A stretch of DNA of 64,000 nt from assembly GCF_007858365.1 (NCBI RefSeq), contig NZ_VFIO01000006.1:62001-126000 (forward strand). The letters are read 5' to 3'. Shown piece after piece: positions 27,155 to 36,903 of the stretch. The stretch's first letter is position 1. Every line of letters begins with the position of its first letter. A program made the translations under genes and the position numbers. The DNA comes from Pseudomonas saxonica. GTDB lineage: Bacteria; Pseudomonadota; Gammaproteobacteria; Pseudomonadales; Pseudomonadaceae. The notes under the pieces are model-generated. The model searched no databases. It was not told the origin of the DNA and worked only from the letters and a program-made list of their open reading frames with translations.

Positions 27155-30100
27155 TTAGAGTCGTTCCATTTTCGGTAGCCAGACCCGGATCAGAGAGAAC
27201 AGGCGATCCAGATCAATCGGTTTAGCCAGATAATCATTGGTGCCTGCCTGCAGACAACGCTCCTGATCGTCCTTCATCGCTTTGGCTGTTACGGCAATGA
27301 TCGGCAGCTTGCGCCAACGCGGGTCTTTGCGAATTTCAATAGTGGCTTCATAACCATCCATCTCCGGCATCATGACGTCCATCAGCACCAGGTCGATGTC
27401 TTCCACTTCGTTCAGGCGCTCAATGGCTTCACGGCCATTACGGCCAATCACCACGATGGCACCTTTATGCTCAAGCGCACTGGTCAGGGCAAAGATGTTT
27501 CGTACATCGTCATCCACCAGCAAAATCTTGCGCCCTTCAAACACCTTGTCGCGGCTGCGAGCAGTCTGGAGCATCGTTTGGCGCTCATGAGACAACTGGG
27601 ATTCCACTTTGTGCAGAAATAATGTCACCTCATCGAGCAAACGCTCAGGTGAACGCGCGCCTTTGATGATGATGGAGCGCGAGTATTTGCGCAGTTCGGC
27701 TTCTTCATCGCGGGTCAGGTTACGTCCGGTATAGACGATGACCGGCGGGAAAGAACAAATATCTTCAGTCGACATGCGCTTGAGCAAATCACCACCGAGC
27801 ATGTCCGGCAGTTTGAGGTCGATGATCATGCAGTCGTAAATATTGCTGCGCAGTAGATCCAATGCTTCCTGTGCGAAGCCAACTGCGGTGATTTCAATAT
27901 CATCATCGCCGATCAGGCGGGCGATGCTGTCGCGTTGTAGATCATCGTCTTCGACCAATAACACTCGCTTGACCTTCTGGGTCAATTTGGCTTCAAGTCG
28001 TGCAAACACATTTTTCAGTTCTTCACGGGTCGTCGGTTTCACCGCATAACCCACTGCGCCCATGTGCATCGCCGCTTCTACACGGTCCTCAACGGAAATC
28101 ACGTGTACCGGAATGTGCCGGGTCGGCGCTGACGCTTTAAGGCGTTGCAGCACTGTCAACCCGGAATGATCAGGCAAGCGCATGTCCAGCAAAATAGCGT
28201 CGGGAATGAACTCAGCAGCCAGCCCGAAGCCTTCGTCCGCGCCGTGGGCCACCAGGCAGTTATACCCCAGCTCATGCGCAAGATCGAAGAGGATACGGGC
28301 AAAGTTCGGCTCGTCTTCAACCACCAAAATACAGCGAGTGCTGAACGGTGCTTTTTCACGGTCATCGGCAAAACGGGGAATGTGTACAGGCGCAACCTCA
28401 ACGGGCACCAACACAGTGCTGGCCGGTACGGGCCGGGGCGATGGCGCGACCTTGGGCGTCATCGGCTCGGCAGGCTCGACAAATTGCTCAGGCATGATCA
28501 ACGTAAACTCACTGCCCTGCCCCGGCGTGCTGCTGATACTGATGGAGCCGCCGAGTAAAGTCGCCAGGTCACGTGAAATCGACAACCCCAAGCCGGTACC
28601 GCCATAGCGGCGATTGGTGGTGCCGTCAGCCTGACGGAACGCCTCAAAGATACTTTCTTGCTGATCCTGGGCTATACCAATACCGGAATCCTTCACTGTG
28701 AAGGCAACCCCTTCGCCGGGCACCCGCGCAACGGTGAGGCTGACCTGACCTTTTTCGGTGAACTTGATCGCGTTGGACAGCAAGTTCTTCAGGATTTGCT
28801 CCAAACGCTGGCTATCGGTGTAGAGCATGGGCGGCGTGCCGGGTTGCACTTCAACCTTGAGTGTCAGCCCCTTGTCCGCGGCCAATGGCTCAAACATCCC
28901 GCGCAAGCCTTCTACCACCCTCGCTACGCTGGCGTTTTCGGGCAAGACTTCAAGCTTGCCAGCCTCGACTTTTGAAATATCCAGAATGTCATTGATCAGG
29001 TTAAGCAAGTCATTGCCCGCCGAATAGATCGACTCGGCGAACTTGACCTGCTCACCTGAAAGGTTTCCGTGAGGGTTCTCAGACAGCAGTTTTGCCAAAA
29101 TCAATGAGCTATTGAGGGGCGTGCGCAGCTCATGGGACATATTGGCAAGGAATTCGGACTTGTACTTGCTGGACCGTTGCAGCTCCTGAGCGCGCTCTTC
29201 CAACTGAACCTGAGCCTCATTAAGCTCGATATTCTTGCGGTTCATCGCATCGCGCTGACCGGACAGAGCTTCGTTGGTCTGCTCCAGTTCCGCCTGCTGG
29301 GTCTCAAGGTTAGTCTGCGACTCTTTAAGGATCTGCGATTGCTCCTCAAGCTCTTCGTTGGCGGTCTTGAGTTCTTCCTGTTGCACTTGCAGCTCTTCAT
29401 TTAGCTGCTGAGTCTCAGCCAGTACCTCTTGCAGACGTTGACGATAACGAGCAGCCTCAATCGATGTACCAATGTTGTCGGCGATCAATTCAAACAATTC
29501 AATATCACGCTCAGTCAAGGCCCTGAGAAAACCCAACTCAATCACACCATTGACCCGATCATCATCGCTGGTTGGCACCACCAGCACACTGCGCGGCGCG
29601 CCTTCGCCCAACCCGGAGCTGACTTTAAAGAAATAGTCTTGAGGCACATTGTCCAGGCGAATCAGCTGGTCCTGCTGAGCGGCTTGGCCGACCAACCCTT
29701 CATCATTGTGAACCAGTTGATCCTTAGCCTCTTGCTCACGGGAAAACCCATAAGAAGCCACGCGCTTGAGGCCGCCATGATCTTCGCGCACATACACGGC
29801 GCCCACCACGCTGCCCAGATACTGGGCGCAGAATTGAAGAATATTGCGTCCCAGCATATTCAGGGTCAGACGCCCCAATACCTGTTCAGCCAGCTCGGTC
29901 TGGCCGTTACGCAGCCATGCCTGACGCTCCAAACGTTCCGCCGTCTTGATATAAGACTCGAAGTTTTCGTTGTAACTATTTGAAAGGTTTACTAAATCAC
30001 GACGTCCTACATAGGCCAGAAACCCGCTTAGGCCGAGGATAAATATCAGGTAAAGGCTGATGCTGATGACAGTCGTCTGGCTGACTTGATCACTGCGGGC

Positions 30101-30622
30101 CACCCGCAATTGCTGCTCTGTTTGAATGAACTCTTCGTATTCCTTACGTATCTCATCCGTCAGACGTTTGCCTCTGCCGGACTGCACCGCGGCTTTGTAA
30201 TCACCGTTCTGACGACTCAAATCAACCATTGACTGTGCGTACAGCGCCCATTCTCTCTGCAAAGCTTCAAGGCGCTTGAGTCGATCGACTTGCTGCGGAT
30301 TATCACTGACCAGTTCTTGCAAGCTTTGTAATTGCGCAACTATTTGCGGCTTGGCAACGACATAAGGGTCAAGAAAGTGCTCGTCTCCGGTGATGAGGTA
30401 GCCACGCATCCCTGTTTCCAGGTCAACCGTGAGCCTGGCGGCTTCATTGGCGTTGCTAATGACACGATCACTGTGTTCGACCCAGCGGATCACCGACAAC
30501 AGATAGCTGATCATCACCACAAATAGCACGGCACTGAGCACGCCAACGGCCAAGGGCAAGCCTACGTTTCGACTTAAAAGCTTGCGAAAGCTTCGCTCAT
30601 CAATGGATGCGGGGGATTTCAT
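27155..30622 (-). CDS. CHASE3-GAF hybrid sensor histidine kinase with three receiver domains
   Basis: A 1155-residue membrane sensor. Order: first membrane helix (about 19-42), CHASE3 periplasmic domain with the typical DLETGMRGYLITGDEHFL, second membrane helix near 185-208, GAF domain (about 240-390), long Gln/Glu-rich coiled coil (395-480), HisKA with His497 in MSHELRTPLN, HATPase_c (GGTGLGLSISRDLA), then three receivers starting near 764, 890 and 1032 with acceptors in LLDMRLPD, IIDLKLPD and LMDVMMPEMDG. No Hpt domain is seen. ATG 30622 is preferred to TTG 30646. It heads a cluster with cheR, cheB and two more signalling genes. Confidence 0.93.
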   Translation of the reverse strand: MKSPASIDERSFRKLLSRNVGLPLAVGVLSAVLFVVMISYLLSVIRWVEHSDRVISNANEAARLTVDLETGMRGYLITGDEHFLDPYVVAKPQIVAQLQSLQELVSDNPQQVDRLKRLEALQREWALYAQSMVDLSRQNGDYKAAVQSGRGKRLTDEIRKEYEEFIQTEQQLRVARSDQVSQTTVISISLYLIFILGLSGFLAYVGRRDLVNLSNSYNENFESYIKTAERLERQAWLRNGQTELAEQVLGRLTLNMLGRNILQFCAQYLGSVVGAVYVREDHGGLKRVASYGFSREQEAKDQLVHNDEGLVGQAAQQDQLIRLDNVPQDYFFKVSSGLGEGAPRSVLVVPTSDDDRVNGVIELGFLRALTERDIELFELIADNIGTSIEAARYRQRLQEVLAETQQLNEELQVQQEELKTANEELEEQSQILKESQTNLETQQAELEQTNEALSGQRDAMNRKNIELNEAQVQLEERAQELQRSSKYKSEFLANMSHELRTPLNSSLILAKLLSENPHGNLSGEQVKFAESIYSAGNDLLNLINDILDISKVEAGKLEVLPENASVARVVEGLRGMFEPLAADKGLTLKVEVQPGTPPMLYTDSQRLEQILKNLLSNAIKFTEKGQVSLTVARVPGEGVAFTVKDSGIGIAQDQQESIFEAFRQADGTTNRRYGGTGLGLSISRDLATLLGGSISISSTPGQGSEFTLIMPEQFVEPAEPMTPKVAPSPRPVPASTVLVPVEVAPVHIPRFADDREKAPFSTRCILVVEDEPNFARILFDLAHELGYNCLVAHGADEGFGLAAEFIPDAILLDMRLPDHSGLTVLQRLKASAPTRHIPVHVISVEDRVEAAMHMGAVGYAVKPTTREELKNVFARLEAKLTQKVKRVLLVEDDDLQRDSIARLIGDDDIEITAVGFAQEALDLLRSNIYDCMIIDLKLPDMLGGDLLKRMSTEDICSFPPVIVYTGRNLTRDEEAELRKYSRSIIIKGARSPERLLDEVTLFLHKVESQLSHERQTMLQTARSRDKVFEGRKILLVDDDVRNIFALTSALEHKGAIVVIGRNGREAIERLNEVEDIDLVLMDVMMPEMDGYEATIEIRKDPRWRKLPIIAVTAKAMKDDQERCLQAGTNDYLAKPIDLDRLFSLIRVWLPKMERL

Positions 30623-30814
30623 GTGTCGAGTCCGTACTGGAGGCAAAAACGAGAGTTTGCAGGATAAGCGACGAGCAGTTCCATCTTCTTACAGACAAGA
30701 GAGAAATTTCGTACAAAATAATTCAATTTAAACCTTCACAAGGCTATTCTTGCCCACATTGTTGAGACTCAAGCGGTACTGAATGAGCCCAACGTTCAAA
30801 TTCTTGAAGAGATC

Positions 30815-31204
30815 ATGACTATGCCCGCAACAACCTCCACGATCCTTGTGGTTGAAGACGACAGCATTGTCAGAATGCTGATCGTAGACGTGCTTGAAGA
30901 GCTGGAGTTCAACGTGATTGATGCTGATTGCGCTGAAAAGGCTCTGGTTTCTCTTGAGAATCTGGACAAGCGCATAGACCTGCTGATGACCGATTTTAGC
31001 CTGCCCGGTTTCAACGGTCAGGAGCTGGCAGGCAAAGCCCGGCACTTGCGCCCAAACTTGCCTGTTCTGGTTGCCAGCGGCCTGGCCGAAACACTGGAGC
31101 TTTCCGATGGTGTGTATTTGATCGGCAAACCCTTTTCCATTGATCAGTTACGCGACAAGGTTAAAAGTATTCTTGATCCTGAGGTTTGCCCTGACTTGAT
31201 TTGA
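30815..31204 (+). CDS. Single-domain response regulator (divergent)
   Basis: A 129-residue receiver domain: VVEDDS acidic pocket, acceptor Asp in LMTDFSLPGFNG, SGLAE for the switch position, and lysine in IGKPFS. No output domain. It is transcribed away from the hybrid kinase gene, so the roughly 190 bases between them hold both promoters. It closely resembles the regulator at 24121-24498 in layout, and is probably a second phosphate acceptor of the same pathway. Confidence 0.88.
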   Translation: MTMPATTSTILVVEDDSIVRMLIVDVLEELEFNVIDADCAEKALVSLENLDKRIDLLMTDFSLPGFNGQELAGKARHLRPNLPVLVASGLAETLELSDGVYLIGKPFSIDQLRDKVKSILDPEVCPDLI

Positions 31205-31235
31205 CCTGCCCCGCAGAGCTGTGCTTTCCTAAGCA

Positions 31236-31431
31236 CCTTGTATCAGGTGCCCTTCACAGGGTGAAACGGGAAACCGGTGCGTCAGGCATTATTGGCTGAC
31301 AAGTCCGGCGCTGCCCCCGCAACGGTAAGCGAGAGAAACATCAAAGCCACTGCGCCTCGTGCGTGGGAAGGAGATGTTTACAGGCTCAAGCCCTTTGAGC
31401 CCCTCGCAAGCCCGGAGACCGGCCTGGTTCT
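31236..31431 (+). ncRNA. Cobalamin riboswitch
   Basis: The conserved parts appear in order: GGTGCCCTTCACAGGGTGAAACGGGAA, AACCGGTG, then CCCCCGCAACGGTAAGCGAG, and the B12 box AGCCCGGAGACCGGCC at 31409-31424. It lies about 110 bases before cbtB. An intrinsic terminator follows at 31469-31500, so adenosylcobalamin binding probably causes premature termination before the cobalt transport and cob genes. Confidence 0.93.
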
Positions 31432-31468
31432 TTTTGAATAACAAACCCGCGGTGGGCGGGCGCTGTTG

Positions 31469-31500
31469 AACCCTGCGAGCCTCGTTCGCGGGGTTTTCTT
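31469..31500 (+). terminator. Attenuator terminator of the cobalamin riboswitch
   Basis: AACCC-T-GCGA pairs with TCGC-G-GGGTT around a seven-base loop, followed by TTTCTT. It lies between the aptamer and the cbtB start, as expected for an expression platform. Confidence 0.7.
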
Positions 31501-31538
31501 GCGCTCTCATGCCCGCTGCCAGCCCCGAGGCAAGCGCC

Positions 31539-31727
31539 ATGTCCACTCGCACCAGCAGCACCCATGCCATTGCTACTCCTACCACGCAAAGCCAACGCAT
31601 CGTAGCCGCTGTCAGCGCCGCCGTGCTGGGGGTTTTCCTCGTTTACTTTGCTGGTTTCTCACACATCGATGCAGTTCACAACGCAGCCCATGACACCCGT
31701 CACAGCTCTGCATTTCCGTGCCATTGA
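31539..31727 (+). CDS. cbtB: Cobalt transporter subunit CbtB
   Basis: A 62-residue protein with one membrane helix (IVAAVSAAVLGVFLVYFAGF) and a C-terminal histidine-rich tail (HIDAVHNAAHDTRH), the proposed metal-binding signature of CbtB. The ATG at 31539 has CGAGG upstream; the frame is open further upstream but the family starts here. Together with CbtA it is predicted to import cobalt for B12 synthesis. It is the first gene under the cobalamin riboswitch. Confidence 0.92.
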   Translation: MSTRTSSTHAIATPTTQSQRIVAAVSAAVLGVFLVYFAGFSHIDAVHNAAHDTRHSSAFPCH

Positions 31728-31738
31728 GAGTGCCTGCC

Positions 31739-32440
31739 ATGATTAAGCGTATCGCTCAAACCGCGGGTTTCACCGGCTTATTGGCAGCCCTGCTGTTGAC
31801 ACTGCTGCAAAGTTTTTGGGTTGCCCCACTGATTCTGCAAGCAGAAACCTTTGAAAAACCGGCAGCAAGCGAAACCCATGACCACGCTGACATGAACATG
31901 CCCGCCCACGAGCATAACGCCGAGGCCTGGGAGCCGGAAGATGGCTGGCAGCGCGTGCTATCCACCACAGGTGGAAATCTGGTGGTTGCAGTCGGTTTCG
32001 CCTTGATGCTGGCGGGCCTGTATACCTTGCGTGCCCCCACCCGCACTTCTCAGGGCCTGCTCTGGGGGCTGGCGGGGTATGCAGTGTTCTGTCTGGCTCC
32101 AACAATGGGACTGCCGCCGGAACTGCCGGGCACTGCCGCCGCCGACTTGTTGCAACGCCAGCTTTGGTGGGTCACCACGGCCGCATCCACAGCGGTGGGC
32201 ATTGCCCTGCTGGTCTTCGGCAAACATTGGGCGCTCAAGGTACTTGGGGTTGCCATTTTGCTGGTGCCGCATCTCTTTGGCGCACCTCAGCCTTTGGTTC
32301 ACTCAAGCCTGGCACCGCAAGCACTTGAGTCCCAGTTTAAAATAGCCGCACAACTGACCAACTTCGTTTTCTGGCTGGCGTTGGGGGTGATTAGCGCCTG
32401 GTTGTTCCGTCGCAAACCTGACGGCCAGTATTCAGCGTGA
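31739..32440 (+). CDS. cbtA: Cobalt transporter subunit CbtA
   Basis: A 233-residue inner-membrane protein with five hydrophobic segments. The first helix (TAGFTGLLAALLLTLLQSF) is followed by a periplasmic His/Met-rich loop (HDHADMNMPAHEH) fit for cobalt capture. The ATG 31739 with GAGAG upstream lies 11 bases past cbtB; an upstream in-frame GTG would overlap cbtB. The stop overlaps the next gene's GTG start, so the operon continues into cobE. Confidence 0.92.
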   Translation: MIKRIAQTAGFTGLLAALLLTLLQSFWVAPLILQAETFEKPAASETHDHADMNMPAHEHNAEAWEPEDGWQRVLSTTGGNLVVAVGFALMLAGLYTLRAPTRTSQGLLWGLAGYAVFCLAPTMGLPPELPGTAAADLLQRQLWWVTTAASTAVGIALLVFGKHWALKVLGVAILLVPHLFGAPQPLVHSSLAPQALESQFKIAAQLTNFVFWLALGVISAWLFRRKPDGQYSA

Positions 32441-32862
32441 GGGAGGCAGCCACAGGGCCAATTCTGGTGATTGGCCTTGGCTGCCGACAAGGATGCAGCG
32501 CTGAACATTTACGCGCGCTGATAGAACACTCACTGGGCAAAGCCGGCATCAGCCTCAGCGAGATCAGCGCTTTGGCCAGCATCGACACCAAACAGCATGA
32601 GCCGGGGTTACTGCAAGTGGCTGCACACCTCAATCTCAGGCTTGAGGTCTTCAGCGCCGAGCAATTGGCGCCGTACACGTCAAGGCTCAGCCACCACTCC
32701 ACAATAGCGTTTGAACATACGGGGTGTTTTGGCATAGCCGAAAGCGCGTCTTTGGCCCTTTCGGAACAGCTCGGCACATGGCCAGCCAGCCTGTTGATCA
32801 CCCTGCAAAAATCATCAACCGCTACCTTTGCGTTAGCTTCATCAGAGCAAAAGCCGCGATAA
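32437..32862 (+). CDS. cobE: Cobalamin biosynthesis protein CobE (CbiG C-terminal domain-like)
   Basis: A 141-residue protein of the CobE/GbiG family: N-terminal VIGLGCRQGCSAEHL, then ISALASIDTKQHEPGL and ECF-like HTGCFGIAESASL. In CbiG the equivalent domain follows the lactone-opening part; CobE is needed for aerobic B12 synthesis though its chemistry is unsettled. It begins with GTG overlapping the cbtA stop (GTGA), so translation is coupled. Next comes cobM after 64 bases. Confidence 0.88.
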   Translation: MREAATGPILVIGLGCRQGCSAEHLRALIEHSLGKAGISLSEISALASIDTKQHEPGLLQVAAHLNLRLEVFSAEQLAPYTSRLSHHSTIAFEHTGCFGIAESASLALSEQLGTWPASLLITLQKSSTATFALASSEQKPR

Positions 32863-32926
32863 TCCCCCGCCTCACTATGAGCAATGTTCACGAACAGCTC
32901 TATCACGACCCTTTCAAGAGACTCCC

Positions 32927-33673
32927 ATGACTGTCTATTTCATCGGTGCCGGGCCTGGCGATCCAGAGCTGATTACCGTCAAAGGCCAGCGCCTGATCCG
33001 TAGCTGCCCGGTGATTATTTATGCCGGCTCGCTTGTTCCTGAAGCGGTACTACAGGGGCATCACGCCGAACGCGTCATCAACAGTGCCGAGTTGCATCTA
33101 GAACAAATCATTGCGTTGATCAAAACCGCCAATGACGAAGGTCACGATGTCGCCCGCGTGCACTCCGGGGACCCGAGCCTCTACGGCGCCATTGGCGAGC
33201 AAATTCGCTGCTTGCGAGCGCTGGGCATCGCCTTTGAGATCATTCCCGGAGTCACCGCTACGGCAGCTTGTGCTGCGCTGCTGGGGGCAGAACTGACATT
33301 GCCGGACATTTCGCAAAGCGTCATTTTGACACGCTATGCGGAAAAAACCGTGATGCCGCCCGGAGAAGAACTGAGCAGTCTGGCGCAACATGGAGCGACC
33401 ATGGCCATTCACCTGGGTGTCAAAAACCTTGAAAGCATCGTTCGCGAATTGTCTCCGCATTACGGCAGCGACTGCCCCATCGCTGTCATCCATAGAGCCA
33501 GTTGGCCGGATCAGGATTGGGTAACCGGCACGCTGTCGGACATTGCACTGAAAGTCCAGGCCAAGGGTTTTACCCGTACAGCGCTGATTCTGGTAGGCCG
33601 GGTACTGGGTAATGATACGTTCTCGGATTCGTCACTCTATCGTGCCGGACATGCCCACGTGTATCGCCCGTGA
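32927..33673 (+). CDS. cobM: Precorrin-4 C11-methyltransferase
   Basis: A 248-residue SAM-dependent tetrapyrrole methylase that methylates C-11 of precorrin-4 in the aerobic corrin pathway. Visible: VYFIGAGPGDPELITVKG at the N-terminus, VARVHSGDPSLYGA, the EIIPGVTATAACAALLG loop and the SAM-binding MAIHLGV. It has the normal length. It ends the riboswitch-controlled unit cbtB-cbtA-cobE-cobM, and a strong hairpin follows. Confidence 0.95.
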   Translation: MTVYFIGAGPGDPELITVKGQRLIRSCPVIIYAGSLVPEAVLQGHHAERVINSAELHLEQIIALIKTANDEGHDVARVHSGDPSLYGAIGEQIRCLRALGIAFEIIPGVTATAACAALLGAELTLPDISQSVILTRYAEKTVMPPGEELSSLAQHGATMAIHLGVKNLESIVRELSPHYGSDCPIAVIHRASWPDQDWVTGTLSDIALKVQAKGFTRTALILVGRVLGNDTFSDSSLYRAGHAHVYRP

Positions 33674-33700
33674 ATGAGGGCAACCTTAAACGGCGCCCAT

Positions 33701-33732
33701 AAAAAAACGGTGCTCACGGGGCACCGTTTTTC
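33701..33732. terminator. Bidirectional intrinsic terminator between cobM and nfuA
   Basis: A-run, then ACGGTGC pairing with GCACCGT over a seven-base loop, then TTTTTCC. The A-run on one side and T-run on the other let it serve both converging genes, cobM and nfuA. Confidence 0.85.
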
Positions 33733-33770
33733 CATGCAACTGGCAGCGAACGCTTTTTTACTGAGGCAAC

Positions 33771-34355
33771 TCAGTAGTAAGCGTTTTCTTTCTGCGAATG
33801 GTCTGTCACGTCACGCACGCCTTTAAGCTCAGGAATACGCTCCAGCAACGTAAGCTCGATACCTTCGCGCAACGTCACATCCGCCTGGCCGCAGCCCTGG
33901 CAACCGCCACCGAACTTCAACACCGCAATGCCATCTTCAACCACTTCGATCAGGCTAACTTGACCACCATGGCTGGCGAGCCCTGGATTGATCTCGGTTT
34001 GCAGGTAGTAGTTGATGCGTTCGTTGATCGGACTGTCATCATTGACCATTGTCACTTTGGCATTCGGCGCCTTGATAGTCAGTTGTCCGCCCATGCGATC
34101 AGTGGCGTAGTCCACCACGGCATCTTTCAAAAACGGCTCGCTGACTTGATCGATATAGGCCGTAAAGCTTTTCAGGCCCAGAACCGTATCTTCAGGCTTC
34201 ACTTCTTCTTTCTTGCAGTAAGCAATACAGGTTTCAGCGTACTGAGTACCCGGCTGGGTGATAAAGACGCGAATGCCAATATCGTGGGAGTTCTGCTTGG
34301 ACAGCAGATCAGCCAGGTAATCTTGGGCGGCGTCGGTAATCGTTATGGCGCTCAT
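33771..34355 (-). CDS. nfuA: Fe-S biogenesis protein NfuA
   Basis: A 194-residue Fe-S carrier. The N-terminal degenerate A-type domain ([22 protein letters not shown] start) lacks its cysteine set, while the C-terminal Nfu domain has the cluster-binding CxxC in [14 protein letters not shown]. It hands 4Fe-4S clusters to apo-proteins under oxidative or iron stress. Monocistronic, and placed beside cti and metH as in other Pseudomonas. Confidence 0.95.
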   Translation of the reverse strand: MSAITITDAAQDYLADLLSKQNSHDIGIRVFITQPGTQYAETCIAYCKKEEVKPEDTVLGLKSFTAYIDQVSEPFLKDAVVDYATDRMGGQLTIKAPNAKVTMVNDDSPINERINYYLQTEINPGLASHGGQVSLIEVVEDGIAVLKFGGGCQGCGQADVTLREGIELTLLERIPELKGVRDVTDHSQKENAYY

Positions 34356-34453
34356 GGAATCTCCTCACAGACATGGGGGCAGTTTACGCCAATCGGCGCG
34401 CCTGACAAAGTCCTAGTATTTTTGTCAGGAAATCCGCCCCCACGAGTCATGAA

Positions 34454-36751
34454 TTACAGGTTTTCGTAGCGGTTCATGTCCAGCACGCCCGCCTCTACCG
34501 GGTCGGTTTCATTGATGTACTGGCCAATATCATGGAAGTACTGCCAAAACTCGGGATTGCTGCGACGAATACCCCAGCGCTCGACAATGGCATCGAAAGA
34601 CGCTTGATCCTGGGACTTCTCCATCGCCTGAACAAAGGCTTCAACCTCGCCCGCGGGGATGTTGAACATAAAGTTGGGGTAGCTGCTCAGCACACCCGGA
34701 TAGATGGTCAGAGTGTCCAACCCCGGTTGCAAGCGGTACTCCTCGCCCAGCATAAACGCCACGTTGGTGTGCGCGCGGTTACGCAGCATGCTGTACATCT
34801 CACGATTGCCATCGCTGCCTTCGATGCGCAGCATGGTTGCTTCCGGCAGTTGGTTGATGACCACCAGCCCCGCAGCAGGCCGCGAAGTCAATCGACTCAA
34901 GGACTGTTCTGCGTACTGGAACTCCCGAGCGATATTGGGCCGCGAGCAATAAGCACCCGTGCAACGGTTGATGGGATCGGGGCGAGCGTTCAGTGTGCCG
35001 GTGCGCTCAATCAGCTTGAGAGCAAAGTCACGCTTGGGGTCTACCGGATCGAGCTTCATCCCGGTCGGGGTGTCCGTGTCGATTTTCTGGTAGTCCATCC
35101 ACATTTTCAGCTTGCCACTGTTTTGATACCAGTCGCCGAGGATCGCGGCCCGGGAGTCCGCCGGCATCAAACGCAGGAAGTTGACCTCGGCGCCGTTGCG
35201 GATCAAGTCAAAGTACAACCGCGTTTGCGCTTGGTGGGACACGTTGCCAAACACATCGAAGTTGACCGCCAACTGATAATAGGTGCGCTCCAGCAAAGGA
35301 TAATCAAACAGCCACAGGGTTTGCGGCACCTCGCCCACCAGACCTTTGGTGACACTGGCACTGTCGAAGTGGCGGAAGATGGTCAGCAAGGCATTATCGT
35401 TACCCGCCCACAGTGTCGACCAGCTGGGCGGTGGCATTTTCGCATACGCGTCCTGACGTAACTTTTCATAGTCGTTACGTTTGTCGCGGTAGTTGTGCCA
35501 CAGGGTAATAATGCTGCCAACGTCGTCGATCTGGCCGGGCATCGCCAACAAAGGCGTTGCTTCACCTCGATACGCGGCATCCACCACATACCGATCACGC
35601 GCGGGCTCCTGGAACACCGCCCAGAAGTTGTCACGGATCACGTCCGTAGCAATTTGCCCACGGCAGACCGGCCCGCGAATGAAGGTCCGCACAAAGTATT
35701 CAGCGTTATCGAGCATGAACTGATAACGCGCCACGGCTGGAATGGCTTCAAAGGTTTCAAACGGGTTGGCGCGACCGCGCGGGCCATAGCCAGGCAAACG
35801 CGAGGCATGCCAATTACCGCTGTAAAACAATTCTTTGACACGCTCCAGTTTGCGCTCCCCCATCGGATAGGTGATGTGGGTTTTGTGCACAATCACGCCC
35901 TGAACGGGCATCAGGCGATAGTAAAACGTAGTGCCCGGGTCATCGTTCGGACGACGTGTCGCGATCAGATCGACAGGCTGGCCACTGGGCGTACGCGAAC
36001 GTACCCACTGGAAGTAATGGCCCGGTACGCCGTTGTCCAAATAAACATGCGCGAGAAACAAGTGCTCGTATAACCAGCGCGCGACCAGCGCTTCGGTTGA
36101 GCCCGGACGATTGAATAGCTCTTCCCACTCGGCAATCTGTGCGGCTTCGCCCGCCGTTGGCTTGATAGCGTTTTGATCAACAGGAGCCCCTGCAGCCAGC
36201 CAGCCCTGCAATGTGCTGTATTGCTGATCTGTCAGCCCGGTCACTGCCAGCGGCATGCCTTCTTTGGAATGGCTTTGTGCGTAGGCATTGAACTCACCCG
36301 GTGCCGGGCATGAGTTCTCACGGTTCAGGCCCAACACGATTTCTTCAGGCAGTTTGGCGTTAGGCGTTAACGGTGCGCTATGCCCCAACTCCAGCATGCG
36401 CGCCATAAGAGCCGCTTGTGCGCCCTGAGCATCGAGCACTGAGTAAAAGCCTTTGTTACGCCACTCAGTCGGGCCATTGGCATCATAAAAAATCCGCGTC
36501 GGCGGCACCGGGGTGGTCCTGTCACCTTTATAAACCGGAACTTTGCTGGCCCCCCGTGTAGCCCCTTCGGCACTGCCGAGGTTGAGTTGGCAGGCAGCGT
36601 CGTTGCACGCGTGGCAGGCAACGCACTTTTCAGTAAGGATCGGTTGAATATCTCGGGTATACGAAATAGCCGGGCTGACGAGCGGGACCTGCCCAAACGT
36701 TGTACTGCACATCACCAGCGTCACGGCGCCGGTGAGTAGGCGAAAAAACAT
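34454..36751 (-). CDS. cti: Fatty acid cis/trans isomerase
   Basis: A 765-residue periplasmic heme protein that converts cis to trans unsaturated fatty acids in the membrane, a fast response to solvents and heat found in Pseudomonas and Vibrio. A signal peptide covers about residues 1-20 (LLTGAVTLVMCSTTFG), and the covalent heme motif CVACH is at residues 43-47. Length matches known Cti. The gene is divergent from metH, with 152 bases between the two starts. Confidence 0.95.
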   Translation of the reverse strand: MFFRLLTGAVTLVMCSTTFGQVPLVSPAISYTRDIQPILTEKCVACHACNDAACQLNLGSAEGATRGASKVPVYKGDRTTPVPPTRIFYDANGPTEWRNKGFYSVLDAQGAQAALMARMLELGHSAPLTPNAKLPEEIVLGLNRENSCPAPGEFNAYAQSHSKEGMPLAVTGLTDQQYSTLQGWLAAGAPVDQNAIKPTAGEAAQIAEWEELFNRPGSTEALVARWLYEHLFLAHVYLDNGVPGHYFQWVRSRTPSGQPVDLIATRRPNDDPGTTFYYRLMPVQGVIVHKTHITYPMGERKLERVKELFYSGNWHASRLPGYGPRGRANPFETFEAIPAVARYQFMLDNAEYFVRTFIRGPVCRGQIATDVIRDNFWAVFQEPARDRYVVDAAYRGEATPLLAMPGQIDDVGSIITLWHNYRDKRNDYEKLRQDAYAKMPPPSWSTLWAGNDNALLTIFRHFDSASVTKGLVGEVPQTLWLFDYPLLERTYYQLAVNFDVFGNVSHQAQTRLYFDLIRNGAEVNFLRLMPADSRAAILGDWYQNSGKLKMWMDYQKIDTDTPTGMKLDPVDPKRDFALKLIERTGTLNARPDPINRCTGAYCSRPNIAREFQYAEQSLSRLTSRPAAGLVVINQLPEATMLRIEGSDGNREMYSMLRNRAHTNVAFMLGEEYRLQPGLDTLTIYPGVLSSYPNFMFNIPAGEVEAFVQAMEKSQDQASFDAIVERWGIRRSNPEFWQYFHDIGQYINETDPVEAGVLDMNRYENL

Positions 36752-36903
36752 GTGCCATTGTCCTGATATTAGAGTGTCGCAATTCTACCCATGGAGCGCC
36801 CGCCTAAACATGAGCAAAATTCATGTAAATCGGCGAGTGATCAAATACCACGCAGGTTTGTTATGCTTTGGCATCTTTTGCATGGCTCTAAACAGGTAGT
36901 CCT

